From JAXMAZ01 sp046350115 (lineage in GTDB: Bacteria; Planctomycetota; Planctomycetia; Gemmatales; Gemmataceae), in NCBI GenBank assembly GCA_046350115.1, contig JAXMAZ010000009.1, forward strand, positions 142,354 through 206,353: a stretch of DNA of 64,000 nucleotides, read 5' to 3'. The translations under genes and the position numbers were made by a program. Under the pieces are notes generated by a model. The model was not told the DNA's origin. It ran no database searches and worked only from the letters and a program-made list of their open reading frames with translations. Of this stretch, positions 32,737 through 43,600 are shown one piece after another. Within the stretch, counting starts at the first letter, position 1. Every line of letters begins with the position of its first letter.

Positions 32737-35700
32737 CTAGCGGTTGAACAAAAACGCCGGGCTGTTGATGAGCGCCCAGGCGATGTCCTGGGCGCCGGTC
32801 AGCCGGGCGGCCTTGGCCTGGAGCGTACTGTACTCGACATCCTTGCGAAGCTGCACCAGCTTCGCGTCCTCCGACAGCGGCTTCGACAGCGCCGCTGCAA
32901 TCCCTTGTAGTTCGATCAGCTTCGGGTCGGGAGGCAACGGTTGCCGGGCCGCCGCAGCAGCCTGCGTCCGCTTGGTGTACTCCGGATCCTGGGTCTTGAT
33001 GTACTTGGCCAGGGCGGCGGCCTGCTTGGCGTCCCGCTTGTCGGCCGGGGTGGCGAGGATGGCCTTGTAGTCGTCGGCCAGCCCGAGGGCGACCGGCGGC
33101 TTGGCCGAGGCGACCGACACGCGGAACTTGCCGACGGTGTGGTCGGCCAGGCTGAAGCTGTGCGACAGGGTGACGGTCAGCGTGGTGCCGGCCGAGCCGA
33201 ACGGTTGCTTGGCCTCGAACACCGCCCAGTGGGTGACGCCGGTGTGCGGCACCACCGCCCACCCCTTGCCGCCGTTCGGGCTGCCGTCCGACGCCCCCTT
33301 CACGTCGAACCCCTCCTGGCTGAAGTCGGCCACCGCGTTGCCGAACAGCACCGGCACCCCCGGCCCGTCCTTCGGCTTAGCGGACACGGTGAACTGGTTG
33401 AGGACGAAGTTGCCGTTCGGCGCCCGACCGGGGCCGCCGCCGGGCAGCTTCTCGTCGGCCAACACTTCGAGGCGGATCGCGGTGATCCCGGTCAGGTCGG
33501 TCGGGAAGGTGACGACGTAGTTCCCCTTGCCGTTCTTTTCGGACGCGACGATCGACCCGTCCGGCTGCGCGACCAGCTTGGCCCCGCCGGTGGTCTTCAG
33601 GGTCGCCGGCTTCAGCACGGTCCACTTGACCGCGTCGGCGGCGTGGGCCTTCTCGAAGGCCGCGACCCGGGCCGGCAGTCGCGTCTTGTCGTAGTCGGCG
33701 ACCGCCTTGTCCGCCGCCGCGACGCGCGCCTGCCGCTGCTTCTCGGCCTCGGCCCGCTTCGGGGCCAACTCCTTCTCGTAGGCGGCCAGCACCCCTTTCG
33801 CCCGGGCCAGCGCCCACCGCCGCTCGGTCTCCTGCTTGCGGCGGAGCGGGGCGACCTCGTCCTCCCGGGCCTTGAGTGCCGCCGTCAGCCGGTCGTGGTC
33901 GGCCTGGGCGGCCCGGAGCATCGGCTTGCAGGCGGCGATCTGCGCCCGGGTCGCCGGGCGGTTGAGGACGCGGAGGAACAGCTCGTTGACCAGCTTGTCG
34001 TCGTCGGTGACGTCGGCGGCCAGTTTGGCGACGGCGTTCGCCGGGTCGTTGATCGCGTCAGCTACCGTCTGGCCGTTGACCAGGGCCATGACCGGGCCGA
34101 GTTGGAGCCCGCCGGTCCGCTCGCACTCGCACGCGCTCTCCCGTACCGGCCGGCCGAACTCGCCCAGGAACCGGCTCGGCAGGTCGATGCCGGCGTCCGG
34201 CAGTTCGGCCGCCCGGGTGCCGGCCGGCACGCCCGGAATCTTGCTCACCGCCCCGACCGCCTTGTGGACCGCGTCGTACAGCACCTCGGCCGGCAGCCGG
34301 CGGGCGGTGGCGTGGCTGAAGTTGGTCTTGTCGTCCGCGTTCCACCGGTTCGGCTCGACGCTCAGTTGATACGTCCGCGACTTGCAGATCAGCCGGTGCA
34401 GGTGCCGCACGTCGAACCCTGACTTCACGAACTCACTTGTCAGGAAGTCGAGCAACTCCGGATTGGTCGCCGGGTTGCCGGCCCGGATGTCGTCGATCGG
34501 CTCGATGATGCCGACCCCGAACAGGTAGCCCCAGGTGCGGTTGGCATAGCTGCGGGCGAAGTACGGGTTAGCCGCGGACGTCAGCCAGTCGGCCAGTTCG
34601 GCCCGACGGGACGGGGCCGGGGTGATCTTCTTGTCCGGGGTCGTCAGCGGGTACGGGAACTTCGGCGGGGTGACGGCCCCGGTCCGGTCGTGCTTCACCT
34701 CCCCGGTCGGTACGTCGGCCACCACTTCGTACAGCGGCTTGGCCCCCTCGACAGCGGTCCCGCCGATCTTCTGCCCCTTCGCCTTCGGGTCCTCCTTCAG
34801 CCCGACCCGGGCGAAATACGCCGCCAGATGGTAGTACTGGTCCTGGGTCCACCGCTCGAACGGGTGGTCGTGGCACTTGTTGCAGTTGAACCGCACCCCG
34901 AGGAACAGGTGGGTGGTGTTCTCCATCGTGGCCGCCGGGTCGCGGAGGATCTTGAAGTACGCCGCCGCCGGGTTGTCCTTGTTCGACCCGGCCGCCGTCA
35001 GCACCTCCCGGACGAACCGGTCGTAGGGGGTGTTCTTCTCGACGTGCTCCCGGATCCACTTGCGGAAGAGCACCGCCCCCTCGGCCCCGAGGAACTTGCG
35101 GTTTACCTGGAGCAGATCGGCCCACTTGTTCGTCCAGAACTCGACGTACTCCTTGCTGCCGATCAGCTTGTCCACCAGGGCGTCCCGCTTGATCTGCGAG
35201 TCCCGGTCGTCGGCCAGGAACGCCCGCACGTCGTCGGCCGAGGGCGGCAGGCCGGTCAGGTCCAGGTACACCCGGCGGACGATCTCCAGGTCGCTGCACA
35301 GGTCGCTCGGCAGGGTCTTGAGCCGCTTCCACTTGGCGGCGGTCAGCTCGTCGATCCGGTTGAACTTCGGCGGCTCGACCCAGGCAAAACCGGACCGGTC
35401 GCCCATGACGGTGATCGTGGTCGCCGCATACGCCCCCTCGTACCGGGCCAGCACCGGCGCCTCCCCGCGGCGGGCGGCGGTGAGCACCCCGCCCCGCGGG
35501 CTGGCGGCGGCCACGTCGGCGTTGCCGCTCTCGATGAACGCCTCCTTGGTCACGTCCCGGGTGGTGCCGTCGGTGTAGCTGGCGACCACCTTGAACTGCT
35601 GCTTCTCGCCCGGCTTCTCGACCGTCGGGTTGGCCGGGGTCAGGTCGATCCTGGCCACCCGGGCGGCGGTCGGGTTCAGCTTCGCCCCGGCCGCGACCCA

Positions 35701-37497
35701 GGCCCGCATCAGCTTGTAGTACGGGTCGTCGGCCGTCACCAGTTGGCCGCCGGCGTGCGGCACCGCCCCGGTCGTCTTGAGCAGCATCAGGCTGTCGTCC
35801 GGGGCGGCCACGTTCACCCGCCGGCTGGCCAGGTCGTCGGTCAGCGCCCGGATGTCGAAGATGGCGTCGTACCCCCGCAGCGACAGCTTGAACCCGTTCT
35901 TCCCGGCCTGCGCCCCGTGGCAGGTGCCGGCGTTGCACCCGAGCCGGCTGAGCACCGGGGCCACGTCCCTGATGAAGTCCGGGGCGGACGCGACGGCCGC
36001 GGCCGTCGCCGTCGTGACGGGGGCCGGGGAGAACTCCTTAAGCGTCTTCCCGGTGGCCGCGTCGATCACCCGGACCCGCCCGTCCGACCCGGCGGCGGCG
36101 ACCGCCTTGCCGTCCGGCCGGAAGGCGACCGCGTACACCCCGGCGGCCGGCAGGTTGACCGTCACCGGCTTGTCCAGGGCCGGGTTGGCGGCCCGCAGCT
36201 TGGCCAACTCCTCCCGCTCGGCCGGGGTGCGGTAGAAGACCTCCTTGCCCTCGATCGCCTGGATTCGGGCCTCGGCCTTCTTGTCGAACTCGGCCGGGTA
36301 CGGGGCGATCAACAGTTGCCCGGCGTTGTCCAGGGCCGACCCGGCGACGACGTGCTTGCCGTCCCGGCTGACCGCCACGCCGAACACCCGGCCGGTCAGG
36401 GCGGGGAGTTGCTTGATCAGGTTGGCGTCGTCGCCGATCTTGCGGGCGGAGGTGCGGAACAGCCGGTACACCTTCGGCGTGCCGTCCGACCCGCCGACCA
36501 CCACCTCGTCCCGGTCCGGGTGCCGGGCGACGGCCTGGACCCCGCCCTTGAGCGCCCCCGGCGTAATACTGGTCACGTTGTCGATGAACCGCTGGGTCGC
36601 GACCTCCGTCAGCTTCACCGTCATGTCCCGGCCGACCGAGACGACGTGCGTCCCCTTCGGGTTGAACGTGGTGCCGAGCACCCAGTCGGAGTGCGTCCCC
36701 TGCTGCAACACCTGCTCACCGGTGGAGGCGTCGAACGCCCGGACGGTGTTGTCCGGGCAGCCGACCGCGAGCAGCTTGCCGTCCGGCGACCAGCTCGCCC
36801 CGTACACGGTGTCGAACCCGACCGCCTTCGACAGTAGCAGCTTCCCCTTGGCCACGTCCCACACCTGCAGCTCGCCGAACCGCCCCGGGCTGCCGCCGGC
36901 GACCGCCAGCCGCTTGCCGTCCGGCGAGAAGCTGACCGACTGCACCCGTTCGCTCAGCCCGACCAGCCGGCCGGCCAGCTTGCCGGTCTCCGGGTCGGTG
37001 AGCAGCACCTCGTGGAACCCGGCGACGGCCAGCCGCTTGCCGTTCGGCGAGTAGTCCACCGCAGTGATGACCGGCGGCCGGGTGTACACCGGCGGGTGGT
37101 CGGCGTCGTACTTGTTCGCAGCGGACGGCGGGCTGTCGTCCTTCGCCCCCTCCTTCACCCACCGGACGATCAGCTCCACTTCGGTCGGGTGCAGGGCCGG
37201 GCCGCTCTTAGGCATCAACGCCTTGCCGTCTTTGCCGGGGGTGATCTGTTTCACCAGCTCGCTGTCGGCCGGCTTGCCCGGGGCGACGGCGACCGCCCCG
37301 GAGTCGCCGGCCGCGAGCAGCTTGGCGAACTCGGTCATCACGTACCCGCCCTGGGCCTTGGCCGGCTGGTGGCAGCCCTGGCACTTGGCCTGGAGGACGG
37401 GGCGGACCTGCTTGGAGAAGCTGACCGGGTCGGCGGCGACGGCGGGGGCGGCCAGCGCAACGACGAGCAAACCGGGGAGAGATCGGGTCAACGGCAC
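32737..37497 (-). CDS. PSD1-type cytochrome with WD40 propeller, DUF1549 and DUF1553
   Basis: A 1586-residue exported protein. Signal peptide (1-21); cytochrome-like domain with CQGCH near residue 39; WD40 propeller (about 130-500); a second cytochrome-like segment with the spaced motif CNAGTCH; an Ig-like region; DUF1549 (about 740-940) containing CNKCHDHPFERW; DUF1553 (about 1020-1270); coiled coil rich in Ala/Arg/Lys; and a jelly-roll-like C-terminal region. Such PSCyt-PSD1 proteins pair with DUF1501 proteins in planctomycetes; the substrate is unknown, though polysaccharide handling is often proposed. The start is GTG. Several separate fusions are combined in one chain, longer than most relatives. 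Confidence 0.92.
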   Translation of the reverse strand: MPLTRSLPGLLVVALAAPAVAADPVSFSKQVRPVLQAKCQGCHQPAKAQGGYVMTEFAKLLAAGDSGAVAVAPGKPADSELVKQITPGKDGKALMPKSGPALHPTEVELIVRWVKEGAKDDSPPSAANKYDADHPPVYTRPPVITAVDYSPNGKRLAVAGFHEVLLTDPETGKLAGRLVGLSERVQSVSFSPDGKRLAVAGGSPGRFGELQVWDVAKGKLLLSKAVGFDTVYGASWSPDGKLLAVGCPDNTVRAFDASTGEQVLQQGTHSDWVLGTTFNPKGTHVVSVGRDMTVKLTEVATQRFIDNVTSITPGALKGGVQAVARHPDRDEVVVGGSDGTPKVYRLFRTSARKIGDDANLIKQLPALTGRVFGVAVSRDGKHVVAGSALDNAGQLLIAPYPAEFDKKAEARIQAIEGKEVFYRTPAEREELAKLRAANPALDKPVTVNLPAAGVYAVAFRPDGKAVAAAGSDGRVRVIDAATGKTLKEFSPAPVTTATAAAVASAPDFIRDVAPVLSRLGCNAGTCHGAQAGKNGFKLSLRGYDAIFDIRALTDDLASRRVNVAAPDDSLMLLKTTGAVPHAGGQLVTADDPYYKLMRAWVAAGAKLNPTAARVARIDLTPANPTVEKPGEKQQFKVVASYTDGTTRDVTKEAFIESGNADVAAASPRGGVLTAARRGEAPVLARYEGAYAATTITVMGDRSGFAWVEPPKFNRIDELTAAKWKRLKTLPSDLCSDLEIVRRVYLDLTGLPPSADDVRAFLADDRDSQIKRDALVDKLIGSKEYVEFWTNKWADLLQVNRKFLGAEGAVLFRKWIREHVEKNTPYDRFVREVLTAAGSNKDNPAAAYFKILRDPAATMENTTHLFLGVRFNCNKCHDHPFERWTQDQYYHLAAYFARVGLKEDPKAKGQKIGGTAVEGAKPLYEVVADVPTGEVKHDRTGAVTPPKFPYPLTTPDKKITPAPSRRAELADWLTSAANPYFARSYANRTWGYLFGVGIIEPIDDIRAGNPATNPELLDFLTSEFVKSGFDVRHLHRLICKSRTYQLSVEPNRWNADDKTNFSHATARRLPAEVLYDAVHKAVGAVSKIPGVPAGTRAAELPDAGIDLPSRFLGEFGRPVRESACECERTGGLQLGPVMALVNGQTVADAINDPANAVAKLAADVTDDDKLVNELFLRVLNRPATRAQIAACKPMLRAAQADHDRLTAALKAREDEVAPLRRKQETERRWALARAKGVLAAYEKELAPKRAEAEKQRQARVAAADKAVADYDKTRLPARVAAFEKAHAADAVKWTVLKPATLKTTGGAKLVAQPDGSIVASEKNGKGNYVVTFPTDLTGITAIRLEVLADEKLPGGGPGRAPNGNFVLNQFTVSAKPKDGPGVPVLFGNAVADFSQEGFDVKGASDGSPNGGKGWAVVPHTGVTHWAVFEAKQPFGSAGTTLTVTLSHSFSLADHTVGKFRVSVASAKPPVALGLADDYKAILATPADKRDAKQAAALAKYIKTQDPEYTKRTQAAAAARQPLPPDPKLIELQGIAAALSKPLSEDAKLVQLRKDVEYSTLQAKAARLTGAQDIAWALINSPAFLFNR

Positions 37498-37821
37498 GGG
37501 GAGGCTCCGGAGCGGCGGTCCACGGCCCAGGCGGGATGTTGCGGGCCGAGTTCAACTTGCGGTCGGCGGGGCGGTCGTCTTAGCCCCTCAATGATGCCCG
37601 ATGGGCAGGCGGATGGGAAGTGAAAAATGAGGACAACGCGAAGGCCCACGGACGACTGTCCGTGGGCGACTTTGATTCGCCGACAGAGTCGCAGGGATTA
37701 ACATCGGGCGGTTGCCGCGGGCTGCCGGGCCGCCACGGAGGGCGGCCCACACCCCGTAGGGGCCGCCCGGACGTGGCCCGCGAATGGTCGTCCGCTGCGT
37801 CCCGCACCAACAACTGGACCG
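37498..37821. other. Intergenic stretch between DUF1501 and PSD1-WD40 genes
   Basis: 324 bases without a convincing gene. It holds the hairpin at 37644-37667 and a second stem, GGGCCGCC with GGCGGCCC, near 37725. A promoter for the PSD1-WD40 gene should lie at the low-coordinate-facing end near 37500-37600, but I cannot identify a clear box. Confidence 0.6.
37644..37667. terminator. Hairpin downstream of the DUF1501 gene
   Basis: A perfect 10-bp stem GCCCACGGAC / GTCCGTGGGC with loop GACT. It lies beyond the stop of the DUF1501 gene that ends at 37822. Confidence 0.5.
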
Positions 37822-39147
37822 TCACCCCTTCCTCAACACCGGCACCGGGTCGAACCTCGCCCCCAGCACGGTCCGGCTGTCGCAGCCGAGCCAGCCGTCG
37901 AGGAGCGTCGCATAAACCCGGCGGAAGTCGGTGTGGTGCTTCAGGTCGCCGTTGTCCAGGTCGCTCAGGCTGGGGTGCTTGCCGACCGCCCCGCCCTTCG
38001 CCCCCGGGCCGACCACGAACAGACACGACCCTGCCCCGTGGTCCGTCCCCTTGCTGCCGTTCTCCTGCACCCGCCGGCCGAACTCGCTGAACGTCATCAG
38101 CAGCACCCGGTCGGCGTTCCCCGCGGTCTTGAGTGTTTCGAAGAAGGTGGCGACCGCGGTGCCGATCTGGTTGAGCAGCTGCTCGTGCTGGCGGAGTTGG
38201 TCGGAGTGGGTGTCGAACCCGCCAATCGTCAGGTAGAAGACCCGGGTGCCGAAGTCAGCGTTGACCATCTGGGCGACCAGCCCGAGGTTGCGGGCCAGCT
38301 CCCCGTTGCCTCCGTTCGGGAAGTTCACCCGCCCCTGCCGCTGGGCCTTCAGGTCTTCTTCGAGAATCTTCCGCAGCCGCTCGATGTTGGCGTAGGTCTG
38401 GAGCTGCGTCCGCTGCACGAACGGCCGCAGGTCGCCGGCCGCAGCCGGACTGGTCGGCAGGGCGGCCAGTTCCTCGATCAGCTTCCGCCGGGCCTCGTGC
38501 TGCGGCTCGGGGCTACCTGTAGCCGGCGTGCCGTCCGGTCGGACCCGCTGGAATGGGGCGTACTGGTTCTGGTAGCCGGCCGGTTTGAGGTCCAGCTCCA
38601 GGTCGAACGGCCGGGTCGGGTGGACGCTCGGCACGCCGGTGGGGGCGCCGCTCATGGCCAGCGGGAACTGCTCGACACCGATGTGCGCCGCCGGCACCGC
38701 CCCAGGCTGGAACTTCATGCCCCCCAGCCCGCGGCCGAGCCACCCGCTGCGGGTCTGCCGCTTCGGGTCGGCCGACTGCCAGACGTCCATGCTCTCGAAG
38801 TGCGAGCGGTCCGGGTTCGGGTAGCCGACCCCCTGCACCACCGCCACCTGGCCCTGCTGGATCAGCCGGTCGAGCGACCGCAGCCCGGGGTTCAGACCGA
38901 CGTGGTCGTCCACCCGGACGACCTGCTCCTTGGTCAGCCGGAGCGTCGGCCGGGCCTTGTGGTACAGGTCGTCGGCATAAGGGATGACGGTGTTCAGCCC
39001 GTCGTTCCCGCCGGTCATCTCTAGCACGACGAGGACGGTATCTTTGCCCGGGGCGGCGGCCCGGGCGGTGCGGGCGACGAACCCCGGCGCGGTGGCCGCC
39101 AGCGCCACCAGCGGCGACGACTTCAGGAACCGGCGGCGGTCGAACAT
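37822..39147 (-). CDS. DUF1501 family secreted protein
   Basis: A 441-residue DUF1501 protein of the subtype that follows DUF1800 genes. The N-terminus DRRRFLKSSPLVALAATAPG is a Tat-type signal. Landmarks: VLVVLEMTGGNDGLNTVIPY, DRSHFESMDVWQSADPKR, TIGGFDTHSDQLRQHEQLL and FSEFGRRVQENGSKGTDHGA. ATG 39147 replaces a longer upstream frame that runs through a palindromic element. It lies downstream of DUF1800 and the HEAT giant in the same direction, so the three probably form one operon. Confidence 0.92.
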   Translation of the reverse strand: MFDRRRFLKSSPLVALAATAPGFVARTARAAAPGKDTVLVVLEMTGGNDGLNTVIPYADDLYHKARPTLRLTKEQVVRVDDHVGLNPGLRSLDRLIQQGQVAVVQGVGYPNPDRSHFESMDVWQSADPKRQTRSGWLGRGLGGMKFQPGAVPAAHIGVEQFPLAMSGAPTGVPSVHPTRPFDLELDLKPAGYQNQYAPFQRVRPDGTPATGSPEPQHEARRKLIEELAALPTSPAAAGDLRPFVQRTQLQTYANIERLRKILEEDLKAQRQGRVNFPNGGNGELARNLGLVAQMVNADFGTRVFYLTIGGFDTHSDQLRQHEQLLNQIGTAVATFFETLKTAGNADRVLLMTFSEFGRRVQENGSKGTDHGAGSCLFVVGPGAKGGAVGKHPSLSDLDNGDLKHHTDFRRVYATLLDGWLGCDSRTVLGARFDPVPVLRKG

Positions 39148-39160
39148 GGCGGACTCCTGT

Positions 39161-39254
39161 GTAGTCCGCTCGCTCCGCGAGCGGTCTGGACGGCATCCCG
39201 AATCGAAGCGTGCCGAGGGGCGAAGCCGATCCGCTCGCGGAGCGAGCGGGCTAC
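39161..39254. repeat. Palindromic element, GTAGTCCGCTCGCTCCGCG family
   Basis: Arms 39161-39184 and 39231-39254 are 24-bp inverted repeats with one mismatch. The right arm's CTAC supplies the TAG stop (39251-39253) of the minus-strand DUF1800 gene. It sits between two genes of the same operon. Confidence 0.9.
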
Positions 39255-40687
39255 GCCATCTGGAACAGCGGCAAGGTCGCAATCGCGTGGGCCGCCTCCC
39301 GCACCCGGCGGTCGCCGCCCGGCCCGACAAACTCCGTTAGCCTCGCCCGCACCCGGCCGTCCACCTCGCCGGGCATCGGCTGAAGCATCAGGTCCAGCAA
39401 GTACCCGACCCGGTCCGCCCCGGCCGGCCCGGACGGGTTCAGCCGGACGGCGTGCGGCCCGCTCGCCCCCTGGAGCAGCCGCCAGGCCAGGTTGTGCCGG
39501 GCCAGGACGGTCGCGGTGTTCAGCCACGCCTCGCCGCCGTCCCACCCTTTCACGCTCGGCGGGGCGAACAGGTTCTGCCCGAGTTCCTGCAGCGCCGCCG
39601 ACAGCGACTGGCCGACCGGCTCGGCCGGCAGCCGGGCGTCGAACATCCGCAGCAGGCCGACCGTGAACTCGGCCGGCCCCTTCACCCGCTGTCGCATCGC
39701 AAACCGCGAGTAGAAGTGCCGGGACCGGAAGATCACCTTCAGCACGTCGCCGACGTCCAGGTCCGTATCGCGGAGACGGTCGGCCAGCGGCTGCAACAGT
39801 GCGTCCGGCGGTGTCACCGCCTCGCCGACGAACCCGCGGTACAGCTTGCGGGCCAAGAACCGTGGGCAGGCCGGCCGGGCGAGCACGACCCGCACCACGT
39901 CCGCCCCGTCCCACTTGCCGGTCTGGCCGAGGACTGTCTTCGGCCCGTCGTCGTGCAGCGACCGGGCGAACACGAACGCCGGCTTGACCTGCGGGTTGTA
40001 CCCCCGGTTCGGGTCCACCTCGGCGTTGGTGTGCCAGCCGGTGAACGCCCGCGCCGCCTCCCGCACGTCCGCCTCGGAGTAGTTACCCACCCCGAGGCAG
40101 AACAACTCCATCAGCTCGCGGGCGTAGTTCTCGTTCGGCTTGCCGCGGACGTTGCTGTTCGAGTCCAGCCAGACGAGCATGGCCGGGTCTTTGCTCACCG
40201 CCTGAACGAGCGGGCCGAACTTGCCGAGGGCGTGCGTGCGGAACAACTGGTTCTGGTCCCGCATCAGGTCCGGCCGCTTCACCTTGCTGATGCTGGTGGC
40301 GAAGTGGTTGTGCCAGAACAGGGTCATCCGCTCCCGCAGCGGGTGCGGGGAGAGAACCATCCGGTGGACCCACCACCCTTCCAGGTCCACCCCGAGCGGG
40401 TCGGTCGGCTGGCCGGGCTGGCGGACCGTGCTGGCGGCCGGGGCAACCGCGTCCATCACGCGATCGAACTCGTCCGCCCCGGGGCCGCCGGCGAAAAGCC
40501 GGGCGACGGCCGCTTCAGGCCCGGCGGCCACTGCAGCTTGCAGATCGGCCCAGTTCCCGGCGAACGCCGCGCGGCGGAGTAAGTGGCCGGCTTTGGGCAG
40601 ATCCCACCTGTCGGACGCGGACGGCTGCCAGGCGGCCCACTCCCGGGTCGGGTCGAGGGCGGCCAGTTCGGCGGCGAGGTCGGTCAC
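39251..40687 (-). CDS. DUF1800 family protein
   Basis: A 478-residue protein of the DUF1800 family, whose members are cytoplasmic or exported, of unknown activity, and nearly always encoded beside DUF1501. Landmarks: KAGHLLRRAAFAG near residue 30, EGWWVHRMVLSPHPLRERMT, LFWHNHFATS, GKPNENYARELMELFCLGVG and PPSVKGWDGGEAWLNTATVL. The GTG start (40687) overlaps the TGA of the upstream HEAT gene, so translation is probably coupled. The stop TAG is provided by a palindromic element. Confidence 0.92.
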   Translation of the reverse strand: MTDLAAELAALDPTREWAAWQPSASDRWDLPKAGHLLRRAAFAGNWADLQAAVAAGPEAAVARLFAGGPGADEFDRVMDAVAPAASTVRQPGQPTDPLGVDLEGWWVHRMVLSPHPLRERMTLFWHNHFATSISKVKRPDLMRDQNQLFRTHALGKFGPLVQAVSKDPAMLVWLDSNSNVRGKPNENYARELMELFCLGVGNYSEADVREAARAFTGWHTNAEVDPNRGYNPQVKPAFVFARSLHDDGPKTVLGQTGKWDGADVVRVVLARPACPRFLARKLYRGFVGEAVTPPDALLQPLADRLRDTDLDVGDVLKVIFRSRHFYSRFAMRQRVKGPAEFTVGLLRMFDARLPAEPVGQSLSAALQELGQNLFAPPSVKGWDGGEAWLNTATVLARHNLAWRLLQGASGPHAVRLNPSGPAGADRVGYLLDLMLQPMPGEVDGRVRARLTEFVGPGGDRRVREAAHAIATLPLFQMA

Positions 40688-43600
40688 GGCCGGCCCTCCG
40701 GTTGGGCGGAACGGATGCGCTTCAGGGCGTCGGCCGCCGCAGCCCGCACGACCGGATCCCAGTCGCGCGTGGCCAGTTCCAGTGCCGGAACCACGTGGGT
40801 GACCGGTCGACCGATCTCGCCGAGGGTCTGAATCATCAGCCGTCGCATCGTCCGCACGTCGTACCCGTTCCAGGCGGCGGGAGCCAGGCTCTCGGGCACA
40901 AACACCCAGCCGCCCCGACTGCTCTTCACGGCGTCCGGCTGCGGGTCGGCGAACTCGGCCAACAGTTCTGCCAAGACGGGCACTACTCGGCCCCCGTCGC
41001 CGCTCACCCGCCAAAGCGCGACCGCCGCCTGGGAGCGGAGCCAAACGTCGTCGGTCGTCAGTGCCGAGCGGAGGGCCGCGGCGGACCGGGCGGCCGGCGG
41101 GCCGATGCGGCCGAGCGCCTCGGCCGCCTTGATCCGGGTGAAGCTGTCCCGGCCGGCGAGCAGAGGCGTGAGGGTCTGTACGGCGTCGGCCGCCGCCGGC
41201 CCGAACCGCCCGACGGCGTCGACCAGTTCGGCAAGGGTCGGTGTGCTGCGGTTGCCTGCGGCCAACCGGAGCGCGGTTCGCAGCTCGGCGTATGCCTCCT
41301 CCCGGCCCTCCGGGCAGCCGACCTGGGCGATCGCCACCGCGGCGTACCGCCGGGCGTCCGGGTCCGCCAACAAGGCTGCCAGGGCCGGGCCGGCAGCCCG
41401 GCCGGCGGGTCCGGCCAGCCCCACCGCCCGCAGCTCGTCGGACCGGCCGAAGTCGCCGGCGGTGTGCAGTTGTTCGACGAGGACCGGCACGACCGACGGG
41501 TCATCGGCCGCCGCCCGGCCGAGTTCGGCAAGGGCGGCCGACCGGAGCGGGGCGCCGGCCGGGGTTAGGGCCAAGGATCGGACCACCGCCATCCCCTCCG
41601 CACCGGAAGCCCGGAGGGCAGCGAGGTGAGCCGACCCGATGTCCTGCGGGCGGCCCGATTTGACAGTGCCGGCCAGGAACCGGCCGAGGTCCGGGCAGTC
41701 GAACGCCCGCAGGGTGGCGACGGCCTGGCCGGTCAGGTGCCAGTACACCCCCGGCGGCGGGTTGGCGACCACCGCCTTCAGGTCCGGGATCAGCTCCCGC
41801 AGCCGACCCGGTTTCGGCCCCGGGGTGGTGACGACGGTTAGAGCCTGCACCCGTAGCACCGGGTCGCGAACCGCCGCGATCAGAACGCCCGCCGCCGCGT
41901 CCGCCGACACCGGGTCGGCCTGCAGGGCGGACGCGGCGGCCACCCGCACCGGCCCGGATGTATCGGCCAGGGCGGCGCGAAGAGCGGCAGCGACCAGCTC
42001 CGGGATCGGCCCCGGCCCGAGGACCGCCGAGGTCGCCTCCTGACGGGATGTCTCGTCTCCCGTCCGGATCGCGTTCGCCACCTCACGGACTACGGCTACG
42101 GTCCGAGACTTGCCACGGTACGCGGCCCGGGCGGCGGCCCTGCGAACCTCGGCGTCCGCGTCACCGGTCGCGGCCTCCAGGGCGGACAGAGTCGCCCGGT
42201 CGAGGGGCGACAACCGGCCGAGCAGCCGGGCGGCGTGCCGGCGGTCGTCGGCCGCCCCGCCGGCCAACATCTTCAGCAGCGCGGGTACCGCCTCGGCCTT
42301 GAACCGTTTCAACAGGGACTCGCCGTTCTGCCGGGTCGTGCGGTCGTCCGACCTGGCCATTGCAATCAGCTTTGGCACAACCGTCGGGCCGACCGCCTCG
42401 GCCGCCTGTAACCCCCAGACGGCCGCGGCCCCCTCCGGGCCGGGCCGGTCGAGGGCGGCGACGAGGAGTTTCACCCCGGGTTCGCCCATCGCCGCCAGCG
42501 CGGCCGCGGCCGGCCCGCCGGTGCCGAAGTCGGCCATCAACTCGGCCAGGTTGGTGGCGAGGTCGGCCAACTGTGGGGCGAACCGGTGGGCAAGTTGGAC
42601 CCCGGCGTACCGGGCCGCCCGGTCCGGGTCGCGGAGCAGATCCCGGGCGGCGGGGAGTAAGGCCGCGTCGTGCTCCGGCCCGAGCTTTGTGAGCGCGGCC
42701 GCCGCGTGGCTGCGGGCCTGCCGGTCGGCGAGCATCTGCCGGAGGATCCCGACGGCCTCCGCGGCTGTGGCCGGGTCGGCTTGCAGGAGCAGTTCGGCCG
42801 CCTGCGCCCGCTCGTGCGGCTGTCCCTGCCGGGTCAGTTCTCGGACGACGGGGACGATCGGCCGGCGGTCTTCGGCGCGGTCCCGTAGCAGTTCGCGTGC
42901 GGCGGCCAGGCGTGTCGAGTTCTGTTCGGCGGTGAGCAGGGTCCGGACGACCGGTTTCGCCCGGTCCGCCCACGGCGGGCCGAGCTTGCGGAGGGCGGTC
43001 ACGGCTACCGTGCGAACGCCCTCGGGACCGTCCTTCGCCAGCGTCATCAGGGTCTTTCCGGCCGCCTCCACGTCCGCCGGGTCGCCGACCCGGGCGAGGG
43101 CCATCGCCACCTGCGATCGGACGAGCGGGGTCGGGTCGGTGAGCAGCTCCCGCAGGGCTGGTAATGCCTGACCGGCCGCCACACGGGACAGCCGACCGAC
43201 TTCCTGGATCGCCTGCAGCCGGGTGGCGGGGTCGCCCAGGAGCTGAGCGGTCAGCACCTCGGCCAACGCGGCGTCCGGGCTTAGCTCTCGCAGCCCGGTC
43301 ATCGCCTGCATGCGGATATACTCGTTGCGGTCGGCAGCCAGGTCGGCGTACAGCCGGACGGCCTGCTCTCGCCCGTCCGGTCCGATCCGGGTCAAAACCC
43401 GGGCGGCCGACAGGCGAATGTTCGCGTCGGGGTCGGCGGCAGCCGCCACCAGCCCGTCGCGGGCGGCCGATACATGCTCGGGGTCGGCCGTCAGTAGGGC
43501 CGCCAAGGCGACGGGCCGCCGATTCGTCGGGCCGTCAGTCAGCACCTTGTTGATGACCGCGACGGCCGCCGCCTTGTCCTCGGCTGTCACCGGCGCGAGC

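Noticed and set aside
34690..36837. 715-residue plus-strand frame
   Set aside because: Antisense to the PSD1-WD40 gene, whose domains are unmistakable.
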